From Viridibacterium sediminicola (GTDB taxonomy: Bacteria > Pseudomonadota > Gammaproteobacteria > Burkholderiales > Rhodocyclaceae), in contig NZ_JBDIVE010000007.1 of assembly GCF_039631295.1 (NCBI RefSeq), forward strand, positions 124,001 to 188,000: a stretch of DNA of 64,000 nt. Direction: 5' to 3'. The number at the start of each line of letters is the position of its first letter. The stretch's first letter is position 1. Position numbers and translations under genes: made by a program. Positions 9,003 to 18,012 of the stretch are shown here, in pieces. Under the pieces are notes generated by a model. It saw only the letters and a list, made by a program, of their open reading frames with translations. It ran no database searches and was not told where the DNA came from.

Positions 9003-9110
9003 GTGAATCTCGTTGCGCGCTGTGCCTCCTTCGCTCCGTCTGCTGCCTTCCGCTCTGTAGCGGTCGCCGTAGTCGTACGCGTAGTAAGCGTAGCTGCCAG
9101 CGCGCCGTAA
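9003..9110 (+). CDS. ivbL: Valine-rich ilvBN leader peptide (IvbL-like)
   Basis: 35-codon ORF from GTG 9003 to TAA 9108-9110. The C-terminal half is VAVAVVVRVVSVAASAP, with eight Val codons within twelve residues (9057-9092), preceded by APSAA. E. coli IvbL has the same arrangement (APSAA, a valine run interrupted by Arg, ending in AP). A ribosome starved of valyl-tRNA would stall here. The terminal GCGCCG (9102-9107) is complementary to CGGCGC (9149-9154) inside the left arm of the downstream terminator, giving a candidate antiterminator. It occupies the otherwise gene-free 8852-9251 interval. The start codon is uncertain: ATG 8964 is in the same frame. Confidence 0.75.
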   Translation: MNLVARCASFAPSAAFRSVAVAVVVRVVSVAASAP

Positions 9111-9142
9111 CGGGAACCGAGTCAGACACTCGAGAATTTCAA

Positions 9143-9179
9143 CCCCGCCGGCGCAAGCCGGACGGGGTTTTCTTTTTTT
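9143..9179 (+). terminator. ilvBN attenuator terminator
   Basis: CCCCGCCGGC (9143-9152), loop GCAA, then GCCGG, a bulged A and CGGGG (9157-9167), followed by twelve bases almost all T (9168-9179). It lies between the leader peptide stop and the ilvB start, the position expected of an attenuator rather than an end-of-gene terminator. Confidence 0.88.
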
Positions 9180-9251
9180 GTCTGACACAAACACCGTCCG
9201 GATCTCTCCCGGTAAGACTTGGCCGCAGGCCAACGAATAAGGAGTTTTGTC

Positions 9252-10916
9252 ATGCAAATTACAGGAGCCCAGCTCGTCGTCCGCCTGCTTGAACAGCAAG
9301 GCATCACGACGGTCACCGGCATTCCCGGCGGGGCCGCATTGCCGCTCTACGATGCTTTTGCCGAGAGCGACAAGATCCGCCACGTGCTGGCGCGTCACGA
9401 ACAAGGTGCCGGTTTCATCGCCCAGGGCATGGCACGCGCCTCGGGCCGTGCGGCGGTGTGCATGGCCTCCAGCGGGCCCGGTGCGACCAATCTGATCACG
9501 GCGATTGCCGATGCCAAGCTCGACTCGATTCCCCTGGTCTGTATCACCGGCCAGGTGCCGCTGTCGATGATCGGTACCGATGCGTTCCAGGAAGTCGATA
9601 CCTACGGCATCTCGATTCCGGTGACCAAGCACAACTACCTCGTGCGCGATGTCGCCGAGCTGCTGCATGTGATTCCCGCGGCCTTCCGCATTGCCGAATC
9701 GGGCCGTCCGGGGCCGGTGTGGGTCGATATTCCCAAGGATGTCCAGCTGGCCAAGATCGATATCGCCGAGCTGCCGCCGCTCGGTCGCCCCGATCCGGCT
9801 CCGCTGCTGGACCTCGATGCGCTGCGCCGTGCTGCCGAGCTGATCAATACCGCCAAGTCGCCAGTGCTCTATCTGGGCGGCGGCATCGTCGCTGCGGGCG
9901 CTTCGGCGCAGGCCGTGATGCTGGCCGAGCAAGCCGGCTTGCCGACCACCATGACGCTGATGGCCTTGGGCTGCATGCCGGTCGATCACCCGCTGTCGCT
10001 GGGCATGCTGGGCATGCATGGCGCGCGCTTCACCAACTACATTCTCAACGAAGCGGATCTGCTGATCGTGCTCGGCGCCCGCTTTGACGACCGCGCCATC
10101 GGCAAAGCAGAACAGTTCTGTCCGGATGCCGCGATCATTCACATCGACATCGATCCGGCCGAGCTGGGCAAGATCCGCCGTCCGCATGTCGGCATCAATG
10201 CCGATGTCGGCCATGCGCTGGATGCCTTGCTGCCGATGCTGCAGGTGCAGCTGCGCAGCCAGTGGCTCAAGCGCGTTGGCGAGCTGAAAGCCAAGCATCC
10301 CTTGCAGATGCCCGGCGTGCATGACTCGCGTACCCACTACGGCCTGATCGCTGCGGTGGCCGAAGCGCTGGACGATGATGCCATCATCGCCACCGATGTC
10401 GGTCAACACCAGATGTGGGTGGCGCAGGCTTATCCGCTGCGCCGGCCGCGTCAGTGGCTCACTTCGGGCGGGCTGGGCACCATGGGCTTCGGCATGCCGG
10501 CCGCCATTGGTGCCGCGCTCGCGGAGCCGGATCGCACCGTGGTGTGCTTCTCGGGCGACGGCAGCTTGCAGATGAACATCCAGGAGCTGGCGACGATGGC
10601 CGACGAGCAGGCCAATGTGAAGATCATCCTGATGAACAACCAGTCGCTGGGCATGGTGCATCAGCAGCAGGAAATGTTCTATAAGAAGCGCTTCTTCGCT
10701 GTCGATTACAAGCGCCGCACGGACTTCATCCGCATCGCCGAAGGCTATGGCATCGACGCGGTTGATCTGGACCAGGCCGAACATCCGCGTGCGGCGCTGG
10801 CCGCCGCGCTGCAGCGTCCGGGCCCGTGCCTGATCCACTGTTCCATCGATGTCGATGCGCAAGTGCTGCCCATCGTGCCGCCCGGCGCGGCCAACACTGA
10901 AATGATCGGAGGCTGA
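9252..10916 (+). CDS. ilvB: Acetolactate synthase, large catalytic subunit
   Basis: 554-residue ThDP-dependent enzyme condensing pyruvate (or pyruvate plus 2-oxobutyrate) to acetohydroxy acids, first step of Val/Leu/Ile synthesis. N-terminal GIPGGAALPLYDA and the catalytic Glu in RHEQGAGFIAQGMAR are present. The ThDP motif begins GDGSLQMNIQELAT and ends near NNQSLGMVHQQQ, close to E. coli isozyme I (IlvB) rather than IlvI. Start at ATG 9252 behind AAGGAG. Followed after one base by the small subunit, and preceded by a valine-codon attenuator, which predicts repression when valine (and perhaps leucine) is plentiful. Confidence 0.93.
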   Translation: MQITGAQLVVRLLEQQGITTVTGIPGGAALPLYDAFAESDKIRHVLARHEQGAGFIAQGMARASGRAAVCMASSGPGATNLITAIADAKLDSIPLVCITGQVPLSMIGTDAFQEVDTYGISIPVTKHNYLVRDVAELLHVIPAAFRIAESGRPGPVWVDIPKDVQLAKIDIAELPPLGRPDPAPLLDLDALRRAAELINTAKSPVLYLGGGIVAAGASAQAVMLAEQAGLPTTMTLMALGCMPVDHPLSLGMLGMHGARFTNYILNEADLLIVLGARFDDRAIGKAEQFCPDAAIIHIDIDPAELGKIRRPHVGINADVGHALDALLPMLQVQLRSQWLKRVGELKAKHPLQMPGVHDSRTHYGLIAAVAEALDDDAIIATDVGQHQMWVAQAYPLRRPRQWLTSGGLGTMGFGMPAAIGAALAEPDRTVVCFSGDGSLQMNIQELATMADEQANVKIILMNNQSLGMVHQQQEMFYKKRFFAVDYKRRTDFIRIAEGYGIDAVDLDQAEHPRAALAAALQRPGPCLIHCSIDVDAQVLPIVPPGAANTEMIGG

Positions 10917-10917
10917 G

Positions 10918-11223
10918 ATGAATACGATTGCAGAACCGGGTTTGTCCGCCAAGGTCGTGCTGGAACTGACCGTGCGCAACCACGCGGGCGTGATGTCGCA
11001 TGTCTGTGGCCTGTTTGCGCGCCGCGCGTTCAATGTCGAGGGCATTCTCTGCATGCCCATCGGCGATGGGCAGAAAAGCCGCATCTGGCTGCTGGTTCGC
11101 GAGGATGAGCGGCTGGACCAGATGATCAGCCAGGCGGAAAAGCTGGTCGATGTGCTGTCGGTTTCACGGCAGCCGGCCGACCGCCGCGTGTTCGAGCATT
11201 TGGAAGCATTCTTCACGCCCTGA
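10918..11223 (+). CDS. ilvN: Acetolactate synthase, small regulatory subunit
   Basis: 101-residue ACT-domain protein that stabilises the large subunit and confers valine feedback. The ACT fold is visible as LELTVRNHAGVMSHVCGLFARRAFNVEG (read in part), the glycine-rich valine-binding turn being NHAGVM. Its short length matches E. coli IlvN (about 96 residues), not the longer IlvH. One base separates it from the ilvB stop, so the two are translationally coupled. Confidence 0.92.
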   Translation: MNTIAEPGLSAKVVLELTVRNHAGVMSHVCGLFARRAFNVEGILCMPIGDGQKSRIWLLVREDERLDQMISQAEKLVDVLSVSRQPADRRVFEHLEAFFTP

Positions 11224-11259
11224 TAAAATGCCCGATTAACCCGCACAACAGGCCACGCC

Positions 11260-12393
11260 ATGCCCGGTAGCACATTCGGAATGCTCTTTACCGTCACCTC
11301 GTTTGGTGAGTCGCACGGTGCCGCCATCGGCTGCGTCGTCGATGGTTGCCCGCCGGGGCTGGCCCTGACGGAGGCGGATATCCAGATCGAGCTCGATCGC
11401 CGCAAGCCGGGCACCTCGCGCCACGTCACCCAGCGCAAGGAGCCCGATACGGTGGAGATTCTCTCCGGCGTGTTCGAGGGCAAGACCACTGGCACGCCGA
11501 TCGCGCTGCTGATCCGTAACCAGGATCAGCGCAGCGGCGACTACTCGAAGATCGCCAATACCTTCCGTCCCGGCCACGCCGACTACGCCTATGCGCACAA
11601 GTTCGGCGTGCGCGATTACCGTGGTGGTGGCCGCTCCTCGGCGCGTGAGACGGCGGTGCGTGTCGCGGCTGGCGCGATTGCCAAGAAGTGGCTGCGCGAG
11701 AAATTCGGCATTGTCATCCGTGGCTGGATGAGCCAGCTTGGCGAGATCGCGATTCCCTTTGAAGGCTGGCAGCATGTCAGCGAGAACGCCTTCTTTGCGC
11801 CGAACGCCAGCATCATTCCGCAGCTCGAAGCCTATATGGACCAGATCCGCAGCGAGCGCGATTCCATCGGCGCGAAGATCGAAGTCATCGCCACCGGCGT
11901 GCCGCCGGGCTGGGGCGAACCAGTGTTTGATCGCCTCGATGCCGACATCGCCTACGCGATGATGAGCATCAATGCCGTCAAAGGCGTCGAGATCGGCGAC
12001 GGTTTTGCGACCGTCGCGCAGCGCGGCAGCTACCATGGTGACGAGCTGACGCCGCAAGGCTTCATGTCGAATCACGCTGGTGGCGTGCTGGGCGGCATCT
12101 CCAGCGGCCAGGACATTCGTGTGGCGATGGCGATCAAGCCGACCTCGTCGATCCCGCAGGAGCGCGCCTCCATCGACAAGCAGGGCGAAGCGGTGCAGAT
12201 GATGACCACCGGCCGCCACGATCCCTGCGTCGGTATTCGCGCTACGCCGATTGCCGAGGCCATGCTGGCCCTGGTGCTGATCGATCACGCGCTGCGCCAG
12301 CGCGCCCAGAACGCCGACATCACGGCCGACGCACCGCGCATTGCAGCGCTGGCACCGAACGCTCAGCAAGAGATTCCCTCGCCGCGCGACTGA
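11260..12393 (+). CDS. aroC: Chorismate synthase
   Basis: 377 residues; FMN-dependent conversion of EPSP to chorismate, last common step of aromatic synthesis. Signatures: TVTSFGESHG near the N-terminus, FRPGHADYAY, and RDYRGGGRSSARETAVR. Downstream SNHAGGVLGGISSGQ and KPTSSIP complete the family pattern. It starts 36 bases after ilvN and may share its transcript. The last 30 residues are a low-complexity Ala-rich tail. Confidence 0.95.
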   Translation: MPGSTFGMLFTVTSFGESHGAAIGCVVDGCPPGLALTEADIQIELDRRKPGTSRHVTQRKEPDTVEILSGVFEGKTTGTPIALLIRNQDQRSGDYSKIANTFRPGHADYAYAHKFGVRDYRGGGRSSARETAVRVAAGAIAKKWLREKFGIVIRGWMSQLGEIAIPFEGWQHVSENAFFAPNASIIPQLEAYMDQIRSERDSIGAKIEVIATGVPPGWGEPVFDRLDADIAYAMMSINAVKGVEIGDGFATVAQRGSYHGDELTPQGFMSNHAGGVLGGISSGQDIRVAMAIKPTSSIPQERASIDKQGEAVQMMTTGRHDPCVGIRATPIAEAMLALVLIDHALRQRAQNADITADAPRIAALAPNAQQEIPSPRD

Positions 12394-12495
12394 TGCCTGT
12401 GGCGGCCGGGGCTCATGCGCTGGGCGCCATGCTGGGGCTTTGCTGGTGCCACATGGTGTGGCATAAACCGCAATCAAATCTTTTGGGAGCAATCG

Positions 12496-13353
12496 ATGAA
12501 GGGGCTGATGCGGCTTGAAGGAATGCTGAAGAGCGGGGCGCTGATGCTGGCCGCGTGTGCGCTGGCGGCCTGTCAGACGGTGCAGACGACCCAGCCCGGC
12601 GTGGTCGGCGTCAATCGCTCGCAGCAAATCATGGGCTCGCTCGACTCTGCTTCGCGCAAGATGAACAGCGAGTCTGCCCTCAGCTATGCCTCGACACTCA
12701 AGGCGGCGAGTCAGAAAGGGCAGCTCAACCCCGACAAGGCCCAGACCGAGCGCGTGCGCCGCATCGCCAATCGACTGATTCCCCAGGTCGTGGTGTTCCG
12801 TCCCGAAGCGAGGGACTGGGCGTGGCAGGTCAATGTGTTGCAAAGCAAGGAAGTCAATGCCTGGTGCATGCCGGGCGGCAAGATCGCGGTGTTCACGGGG
12901 CTGATCGAGCAGCTGCAGATCACCGATGATGAACTGGCGGCGGTGATCGGCCATGAAATCGCGCATGCCTTGCGCGAACATGCGCTGGAGCGCGAGCCGC
13001 GTGTGATCGCCGCGCAGGCAGGTTCCTTTGGCCTGCTGCTGGGCGGCGCAGCGCTGGGAGTCGATGTGCCGGCGGATCTGGCGCAGTCGGCGTCGATGGC
13101 TGCGTTCATGCTGCCCAATTCGCGCGAGCAGGAGTCCGAAGCCGACCGGATTGGCTTGGAACTGGCGGCGCGTGCCGGTTTCGATCCGCGTGGTGCGGTC
13201 AGCTTGTGGCAGAAGATGGCGCGACTCGGCGGTGAGGCGCCGCCCAAGATCTTTTCCTCGCATCCGCCCAGCGACGAGCGACAAGCCGATTTGCGGGCGA
13301 CCGTGCCGGTGGTCATGCCTTTGTATGAGCAGAGCAGGCGCAAAGGCTCCTGA
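12496..13353 (+). CDS. M48-family metallopeptidase lipoprotein (LoiP/YcaL-like)
   Basis: 285-residue envelope protease. Signal peptide with a lipobox LAAC at residues 23-26, so lipidation at Cys26. Zinc motif HEIAH at 153-157, with the third ligand Glu in EQESEADRIG around residue 215; this matches M48 proteases of the LoiP/YcaL/BepA type without a TPR domain. Likely role is quality control of outer-membrane proteins. ATG 12496 is preceded by GGGAGC; an in-frame extension to 12415 has no signal-peptide sense and is rejected. Confidence 0.87.
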   Translation: MKGLMRLEGMLKSGALMLAACALAACQTVQTTQPGVVGVNRSQQIMGSLDSASRKMNSESALSYASTLKAASQKGQLNPDKAQTERVRRIANRLIPQVVVFRPEARDWAWQVNVLQSKEVNAWCMPGGKIAVFTGLIEQLQITDDELAAVIGHEIAHALREHALEREPRVIAAQAGSFGLLLGGAALGVDVPADLAQSASMAAFMLPNSREQESEADRIGLELAARAGFDPRGAVSLWQKMARLGGEAPPKIFSSHPPSDERQADLRATVPVVMPLYEQSRRKGS

Positions 13354-13536
13354 AGATTGTTGCGAGACTCATGAAAACCTGCTGGCGCCGGCTTTGCGTG
13401 CCGGCCGGCTTGCGCTAGAGTTATGCCTCTAAGACTTGGTCTGTGCGCAACGCGCACGTATGGGCAAGCTCCGGCGTCCGCTGTCGGAGCGTTTGAGGGC
13501 TTTGCCAAGCGGTTTTCCGCACTTGGAATCTGCCAG

Positions 13537-13656
13537 ATGATGAACGTATCGGCTTCGCGTTTCGCGCTGCACATGATCGCTACCGCAACGGTTGGCGGTT
13601 TTGCCACGTCCGTCGTCACCCAAATCAAAACCCAAACCAAAACCACGACGGCTTAG
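13537..13656 (+). CDS. Possible threonine-rich leader peptide upstream of asd
   Basis: The 399-bp gap 13354-13752 holds an ORF that could start at ATG 13537 (39 codons) or upstream at 13423. Its last 26 residues contain nine threonines, ending ATSVVTQIKTQTKTTTA, resembling thr-operon leaders. CCGTCGT (13610-13616) and ACGACGG (13646-13652) pair around the Thr codons. Asd makes the common precursor of Thr, Met and Lys, so threonine control is reasonable. Against it: no terminator with a U-tract lies between this ORF and asd, so ordinary attenuation is not shown. Confidence 0.35.
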   Translation: MMNVSASRFALHMIATATVGGFATSVVTQIKTQTKTTTA

Positions 13657-13752
13657 CTTCGTCCTGTGCCACCGCTCTCGTTTCCGCCGGCGGCGGGACA
13701 GGCGGATCCGGCAAATGCCAGGCGGAGACTGGAATCCAAAAAGGAAATTGAA

Positions 13753-14877
13753 ATGCGAGTTGGTTTTGTAGGTTGGCGTGGCATGGTCGGCTCCGTGCTG
13801 ATGCAGCGCATGCAGGAAGAGAATGATTTCGCGCACATCGAGCCGGTGTTCTTCACCACCTCCAATGTGGGCGGCCAGGGGCCGGCGTTCGGCAATACGA
13901 GCGAAAGTCTCAAGGATGCCAAGTCCATTGACGAGCTGCGCAAGCTCGACGTGGTGCTCAGCTGCCAGGGCGGCGACTATACCAACGAAGTTTTCCCGCA
14001 ACTGCGCGCCAGCGGCTGGAATGGCTACTGGATCGACGCCGCATCTTCGCTGCGCATGAAGGACGATGCCATCATCGTGCTTGATCCGGTCAATCTGGAC
14101 GTGATCGAAGACGGCCTTGCACGCGGCGTGAAGAACTACATCGGCGGCAACTGTACGGTCAGCCTGATGCTGATGGCCCTGGGTGGTCTTTTTCAGCGCG
14201 ACATGATCGAGTGGGCGACCTCGATGACCTATCAGGCCGCCTCTGGCGCCGGCGCGCAAAACATGCGCGAGCTGATCGCCCAGATGGGCCGCATCCACGG
14301 TTCAGTGGCCGATCTGCTGGCGGATCCGGCCTCGGCGATTCTGGATATTGACCGCAAGGTGGCTGAAACCATCCGCAGCGACGATTTCCCCAAGCAGAAT
14401 TTCCGCAATACCGCACTGGCCGGCAGCCTGATTCCGTGGATTGACGTGCCGTATGAACACGGCGCGAGCAAGGAAGAGTGGAAGGGCGGCGCTGAATGCA
14501 ACAAGATTCTCGGCAAGCCGGCGTTCCGCACCCCGGGCAGCGTGCCGGTCGACGGTTTGTGTGTGCGCATCGGCGCCATGCGTTGTCATAGCCAGGCGTT
14601 GACCATCAAGCTGCGTCAGGATGTGCCGCTGGATGAAATCAGCGAGATTCTGGCTCAAGCCAATGACTGGGTGCGCGTGATTCCGAACGAGCGCGAACGC
14701 TCTGAGCGTGAGCTGACGCCGGCTGCAGTGACCGGTCATCTGCACGTACCCGTCGGTCGGCTGCGCAAACTGGCCATGGGTGGTGAATATCTGACAGCAT
14801 TCACGGTCGGGGATCAATTGTTATGGGGTGCGGCAGAACCTTTGCGCCGCATGCTGCGTATTCTTGTGACACGCTGA
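13753..14877 (+). CDS. asd: Aspartate-semialdehyde dehydrogenase
   Basis: 374-residue NADPH enzyme reducing aspartyl phosphate to aspartate semialdehyde. NADP-binding N-terminus VGFVGWRGMVGSVLM; catalytic Cys in GGNCTVSLMLMALGG; catalytic His in RIGAMRCHSQALT. The pattern is that of the Gram-negative (E. coli-type) Asd. Start at ATG 13753 behind AAGGAAA; the frame is open 29 codons further but lacks a ribosome-binding site. Confidence 0.94.
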   Translation: MRVGFVGWRGMVGSVLMQRMQEENDFAHIEPVFFTTSNVGGQGPAFGNTSESLKDAKSIDELRKLDVVLSCQGGDYTNEVFPQLRASGWNGYWIDAASSLRMKDDAIIVLDPVNLDVIEDGLARGVKNYIGGNCTVSLMLMALGGLFQRDMIEWATSMTYQAASGAGAQNMRELIAQMGRIHGSVADLLADPASAILDIDRKVAETIRSDDFPKQNFRNTALAGSLIPWIDVPYEHGASKEEWKGGAECNKILGKPAFRTPGSVPVDGLCVRIGAMRCHSQALTIKLRQDVPLDEISEILAQANDWVRVIPNERERSERELTPAAVTGHLHVPVGRLRKLAMGGEYLTAFTVGDQLLWGAAEPLRRMLRILVTR

Positions 14878-14974
14878 TGCCAATGGTCTGAGCAGGGCGG
14901 GCGGTGAAATATGTCGCGTTCCGCCCGGCTTGGATCTTAATTCAGGTAATGCATGAGCTTGCGACGATAACTCA

Positions 14975-15002
14975 TTGATGTTATTTTGAAGTTTGCTATA
15001 AC
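14975..15002 (+). promoter_or_regulatory. fimV promoter
   Basis: TTGATG (14975-14980), 16 bp, TATAAC (14997-15002) with an extended -10 TGC directly before it. It lies 41 bp upstream of the fimV start codon. Confidence 0.6.
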
Positions 15003-15042
15003 CACACCAAGGCTGCCATTTGGCGATGCCATTCGAAGCGTT

Positions 15043-18012
15043 ATGAAAAAATCGTTCCTTCGTAGCACCCTTCTGGCAGCGTTGATGGCGACCCTCTACG
15101 GGCAGGCGCAAGCCGCCGGTCTGGGTCGCATCAATGTGTTCAGCGCACTTGGTCAGCCGCTTCGTGCGGAAGTGGAGTTGTCAGCGACGGCGGACGAGCT
15201 GGAGGCGATGTCGGCCAAACTGGCCTCGGCCGAAGCACATACCCGCTCGCGCATTGATTACATCCCGGATTTCGCCAGCATTCGCATGAGTGTCGAGCGT
15301 CGCGGCCCGGCCGGTGCGGTGGTCAAAATCAGTTCGGATCGCCCCTTCAACGAGCCCTTCGTCGACTTCCTCGTCGAACTCAACTGGGGCGGCGGTCGCG
15401 TGGTGCGTGAATACACCTTCCTGCTCGATCCGGCAGAAAGCTCGGGCAGCAGGGCTTTGCCGCAAATCACTGAGCCGGCCGTGCGTAGCGAGCGTCCGGC
15501 GCCCTTGAGCGCACCGGCGCCTGCGCCGGAAGTGCGTGAGTCTGCTGCGCCGGCAAGCAAGCCCGCACGCAGCGCTCGCACGGCACGTGCAGCCAAGGCG
15601 GCCGAGCCCAAGAAAGTTGCGGAATCCGAGGCCGACAGCAAAGATCGCCCCGAGGAGTACAAGGTTCAGCCCGGCAATACGGCGTCCGGCATTGCTGAGA
15701 AGCTCAAATCGGTCGAGATCACCCGTGATCAGATGATGGCGGCTTTGTATCGCAGCAACCAGTCGGCTTTTGCCGGCGGCAATATCAACAAGCTGGCGGC
15801 AGGCAGCATCCTCAAGGTGCCGTCGATTCAGGACGCAGCGCAGATCGAGCGCTCGGAAGCACGCCAGATCATCGTCAAGGCCTCCAGCTTCGAAGCGCTG
15901 AAGCAGGATGCCGCTGCGGCCGTCGCACAGGGCGCCGCCAAGGATGCTCAGGGCGGCCAGTCGGCTTCTGGCAAGCTCAGCTCCCGAGTTGAAGAAAAAT
16001 CGCCGCTGGCTGCACCGGGCAAGGATCAGCTGAAGATCAGTAAAACCCAGCTCGACAAGCAGGGCACGGCCGCGCTGGCTGACAGCAAGGCCAGCGGGCG
16101 CATCCAGGCGCTTGAAGAAGATGCCGCAGCCCGTGAGAAAGCGCTGAAAGAAGCCAAGTCTCGTACGGCGGAACTGGAGCGCAACGTCAAGGAACTCGAA
16201 AAACTCGTCAAGCTCAAGAACGACAGCCTGGCTGAGGCGCAAAAACAAGCGGCGGCGGCCGAAGCCAAGGCCAAGGAATTGAGCAAGGCCGTTGATGAAA
16301 AGGCCAGCAAGGCTGCCGATAAGGCGGCCAAGGAAAAAGCTGCTGCAGATGAAAAGGCCGCCAAGCTGAAGGCGGAGGCTGATGCCAAGGCTGCTCAAGA
16401 GCAAGCCGCCAAGGAAAAGGCCGAGGCTGACAAGCTGGCCGCTGAACAGGCTGCTGCCGATGAAGCCGCTGCACGTGAGAAGGCAGCCAAGGAAGCGGCT
16501 GAAGCTCAGTCGGCCGTACTGCTGCCGGCTTCCGAACCTGTAGAAGCTTCGCCGCCGGTCGCGCAATCGGCAGCCCCCGTGGCCTCTGCACCTGTCTCGG
16601 CGCCTGTTGCCGAAGAGCCCAAGCCTGAGGAACCCGGCATTCTGAGCAGCCCGCTGACGCTCGGAGTGGCTGCGCTGGCACTCTTGCTTGGTGCGCTGGT
16701 ATTCATCCGCAACCGCCGCCGTAATGCTGCGGCGACAGCCAGCACGACGACGCTCAGCGATGCCTCGACCAGCCCCAATTCGGTGTTCGGCAACGCGGGT
16801 GGGCAGACTATCGATACCGGCACCAGCGTGCTGCATACCGATTTCAGCCAGTCCGGTCTGTCGGCCATCGATACCGATGAAGGCGTCGATCCGGTCGCTG
16901 AGGCAGATGTGTACATGGCCTACGGCCGTGATGCGCAAGCGGAGGAAATCCTCCTCGACGCGCTCAAGAACGATCCGACCCGCACCGCGATCTACCTCAA
17001 GCTGCTGGAAATCTACGCGCAGCGCCGCAGCCTGAAGCAGTTTGAAACCATCGCCACCGACCTCTACACGCAGACTGGTGGGGTGGGTGAAGACTGGGCC
17101 AAGGCGGCTGCTCTGGGCGCGCGTCTGGATCCGGGCAATCCGCTGTATGGCTCGCCGCAGCCTGTAGCAGCGCCTGCGCCGGTAGCCGTTGTGGCTGAAC
17201 CCGAGCAGATGGCGGCGCCCATCGTGAGTTTCGGCAATAGCGATGCGGCAGATGCGCGTTCGACCTGGACCATGCCGGGCGAAATCAGCAAGTTCACCGA
17301 TCAGGGCGATGTGGTCGAAGAGGAAATGCCGCAATCGCTGACGGCAACAACGCCTGAGCCGCTGAACCTCGATTTCAATCTCGACCTGGAGCTGCCGGCG
17401 GGCGATGAACCGGAAACCCGCATCGAGTCGCGTGATGAAGCGCCGCTGTCGCTGGAGCCCGAGCCGCTGTCGCTGGATGCCGGTAATGCCAGCAGCGAAG
17501 TGGACATGCCGCTGGAGTTCGACATTGGTGACGATGAGCCGGCGCATGCGCTGTCTGCGCCGATCTCGCCTTCCGAGGAAGAAGAAATCGACAAGGCAAT
17601 GAGCGCGCTGATGGCGACCGATATCCATACCCGCCCGCTGACGGATGATGAACTGCCGCAGGCTGTTGCCGAGGTGGATCTGGAAAAGACCAATTTCGAA
17701 ACCAGTCTGCTGGACTTTGATTTCGAGCTCGGCGAAGACACCAATATCAGCCGTACCGGCCTGAATGTGCCCGATGCGGCGTCGCCTGATCCGCTGGCGC
17801 TCGAGGCTGCAGAAGCGGGCGATGGTGGTGGTGACGATTTGCCCGCCGAGATCGACCTCAACGATGAAGTCAGCACCAAGCTGGAGTTGGCGCGGGCTTA
17901 CGAGGAAATGGGCGATATGGAAGGTGCGCGCGAATTGCTTGAAGAAGTCATCAACGACGGCGCCGACCAACAGAAGGAGCAGGCGCGGGCGCTGCTGGCG
18001 CGTCTGGCTTGA
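15043..18012 (+). CDS. fimV: FimV/HubP-type polar scaffold protein
   Basis: 989-residue inner-membrane protein organising the cell pole and type IV pili. Signal peptide at residues 1-24 (MKKSFLRSTLLAALMATLYG), then the FimV N-terminal domain (GRINVFSALGQPLRAEVEL). A LysM domain follows around residues 204-262 (YKVQPGNTASGIAEKL). An Ala/Lys/Glu-rich coiled coil spans roughly 349-490, then one membrane segment near 532-550 (LTLGVAALALLLGALVFI). The acidic cytoplasmic part has a TPR-like unit near 620-670 and the conserved FimV C-terminal unit (LARAYEEMGDMEGARELLEE). The start at 15043 is chosen for the signal peptide. Confidence 0.92.
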   Translation: MKKSFLRSTLLAALMATLYGQAQAAGLGRINVFSALGQPLRAEVELSATADELEAMSAKLASAEAHTRSRIDYIPDFASIRMSVERRGPAGAVVKISSDRPFNEPFVDFLVELNWGGGRVVREYTFLLDPAESSGSRALPQITEPAVRSERPAPLSAPAPAPEVRESAAPASKPARSARTARAAKAAEPKKVAESEADSKDRPEEYKVQPGNTASGIAEKLKSVEITRDQMMAALYRSNQSAFAGGNINKLAAGSILKVPSIQDAAQIERSEARQIIVKASSFEALKQDAAAAVAQGAAKDAQGGQSASGKLSSRVEEKSPLAAPGKDQLKISKTQLDKQGTAALADSKASGRIQALEEDAAAREKALKEAKSRTAELERNVKELEKLVKLKNDSLAEAQKQAAAAEAKAKELSKAVDEKASKAADKAAKEKAAADEKAAKLKAEADAKAAQEQAAKEKAEADKLAAEQAAADEAAAREKAAKEAAEAQSAVLLPASEPVEASPPVAQSAAPVASAPVSAPVAEEPKPEEPGILSSPLTLGVAALALLLGALVFIRNRRRNAAATASTTTLSDASTSPNSVFGNAGGQTIDTGTSVLHTDFSQSGLSAIDTDEGVDPVAEADVYMAYGRDAQAEEILLDALKNDPTRTAIYLKLLEIYAQRRSLKQFETIATDLYTQTGGVGEDWAKAAALGARLDPGNPLYGSPQPVAAPAPVAVVAEPEQMAAPIVSFGNSDAADARSTWTMPGEISKFTDQGDVVEEEMPQSLTATTPEPLNLDFNLDLELPAGDEPETRIESRDEAPLSLEPEPLSLDAGNASSEVDMPLEFDIGDDEPAHALSAPISPSEEEEIDKAMSALMATDIHTRPLTDDELPQAVAEVDLEKTNFETSLLDFDFELGEDTNISRTGLNVPDAASPDPLALEAAEAGDGGGDDLPAEIDLNDEVSTKLELARAYEEMGDMEGARELLEEVINDGADQQKEQARALLARLA

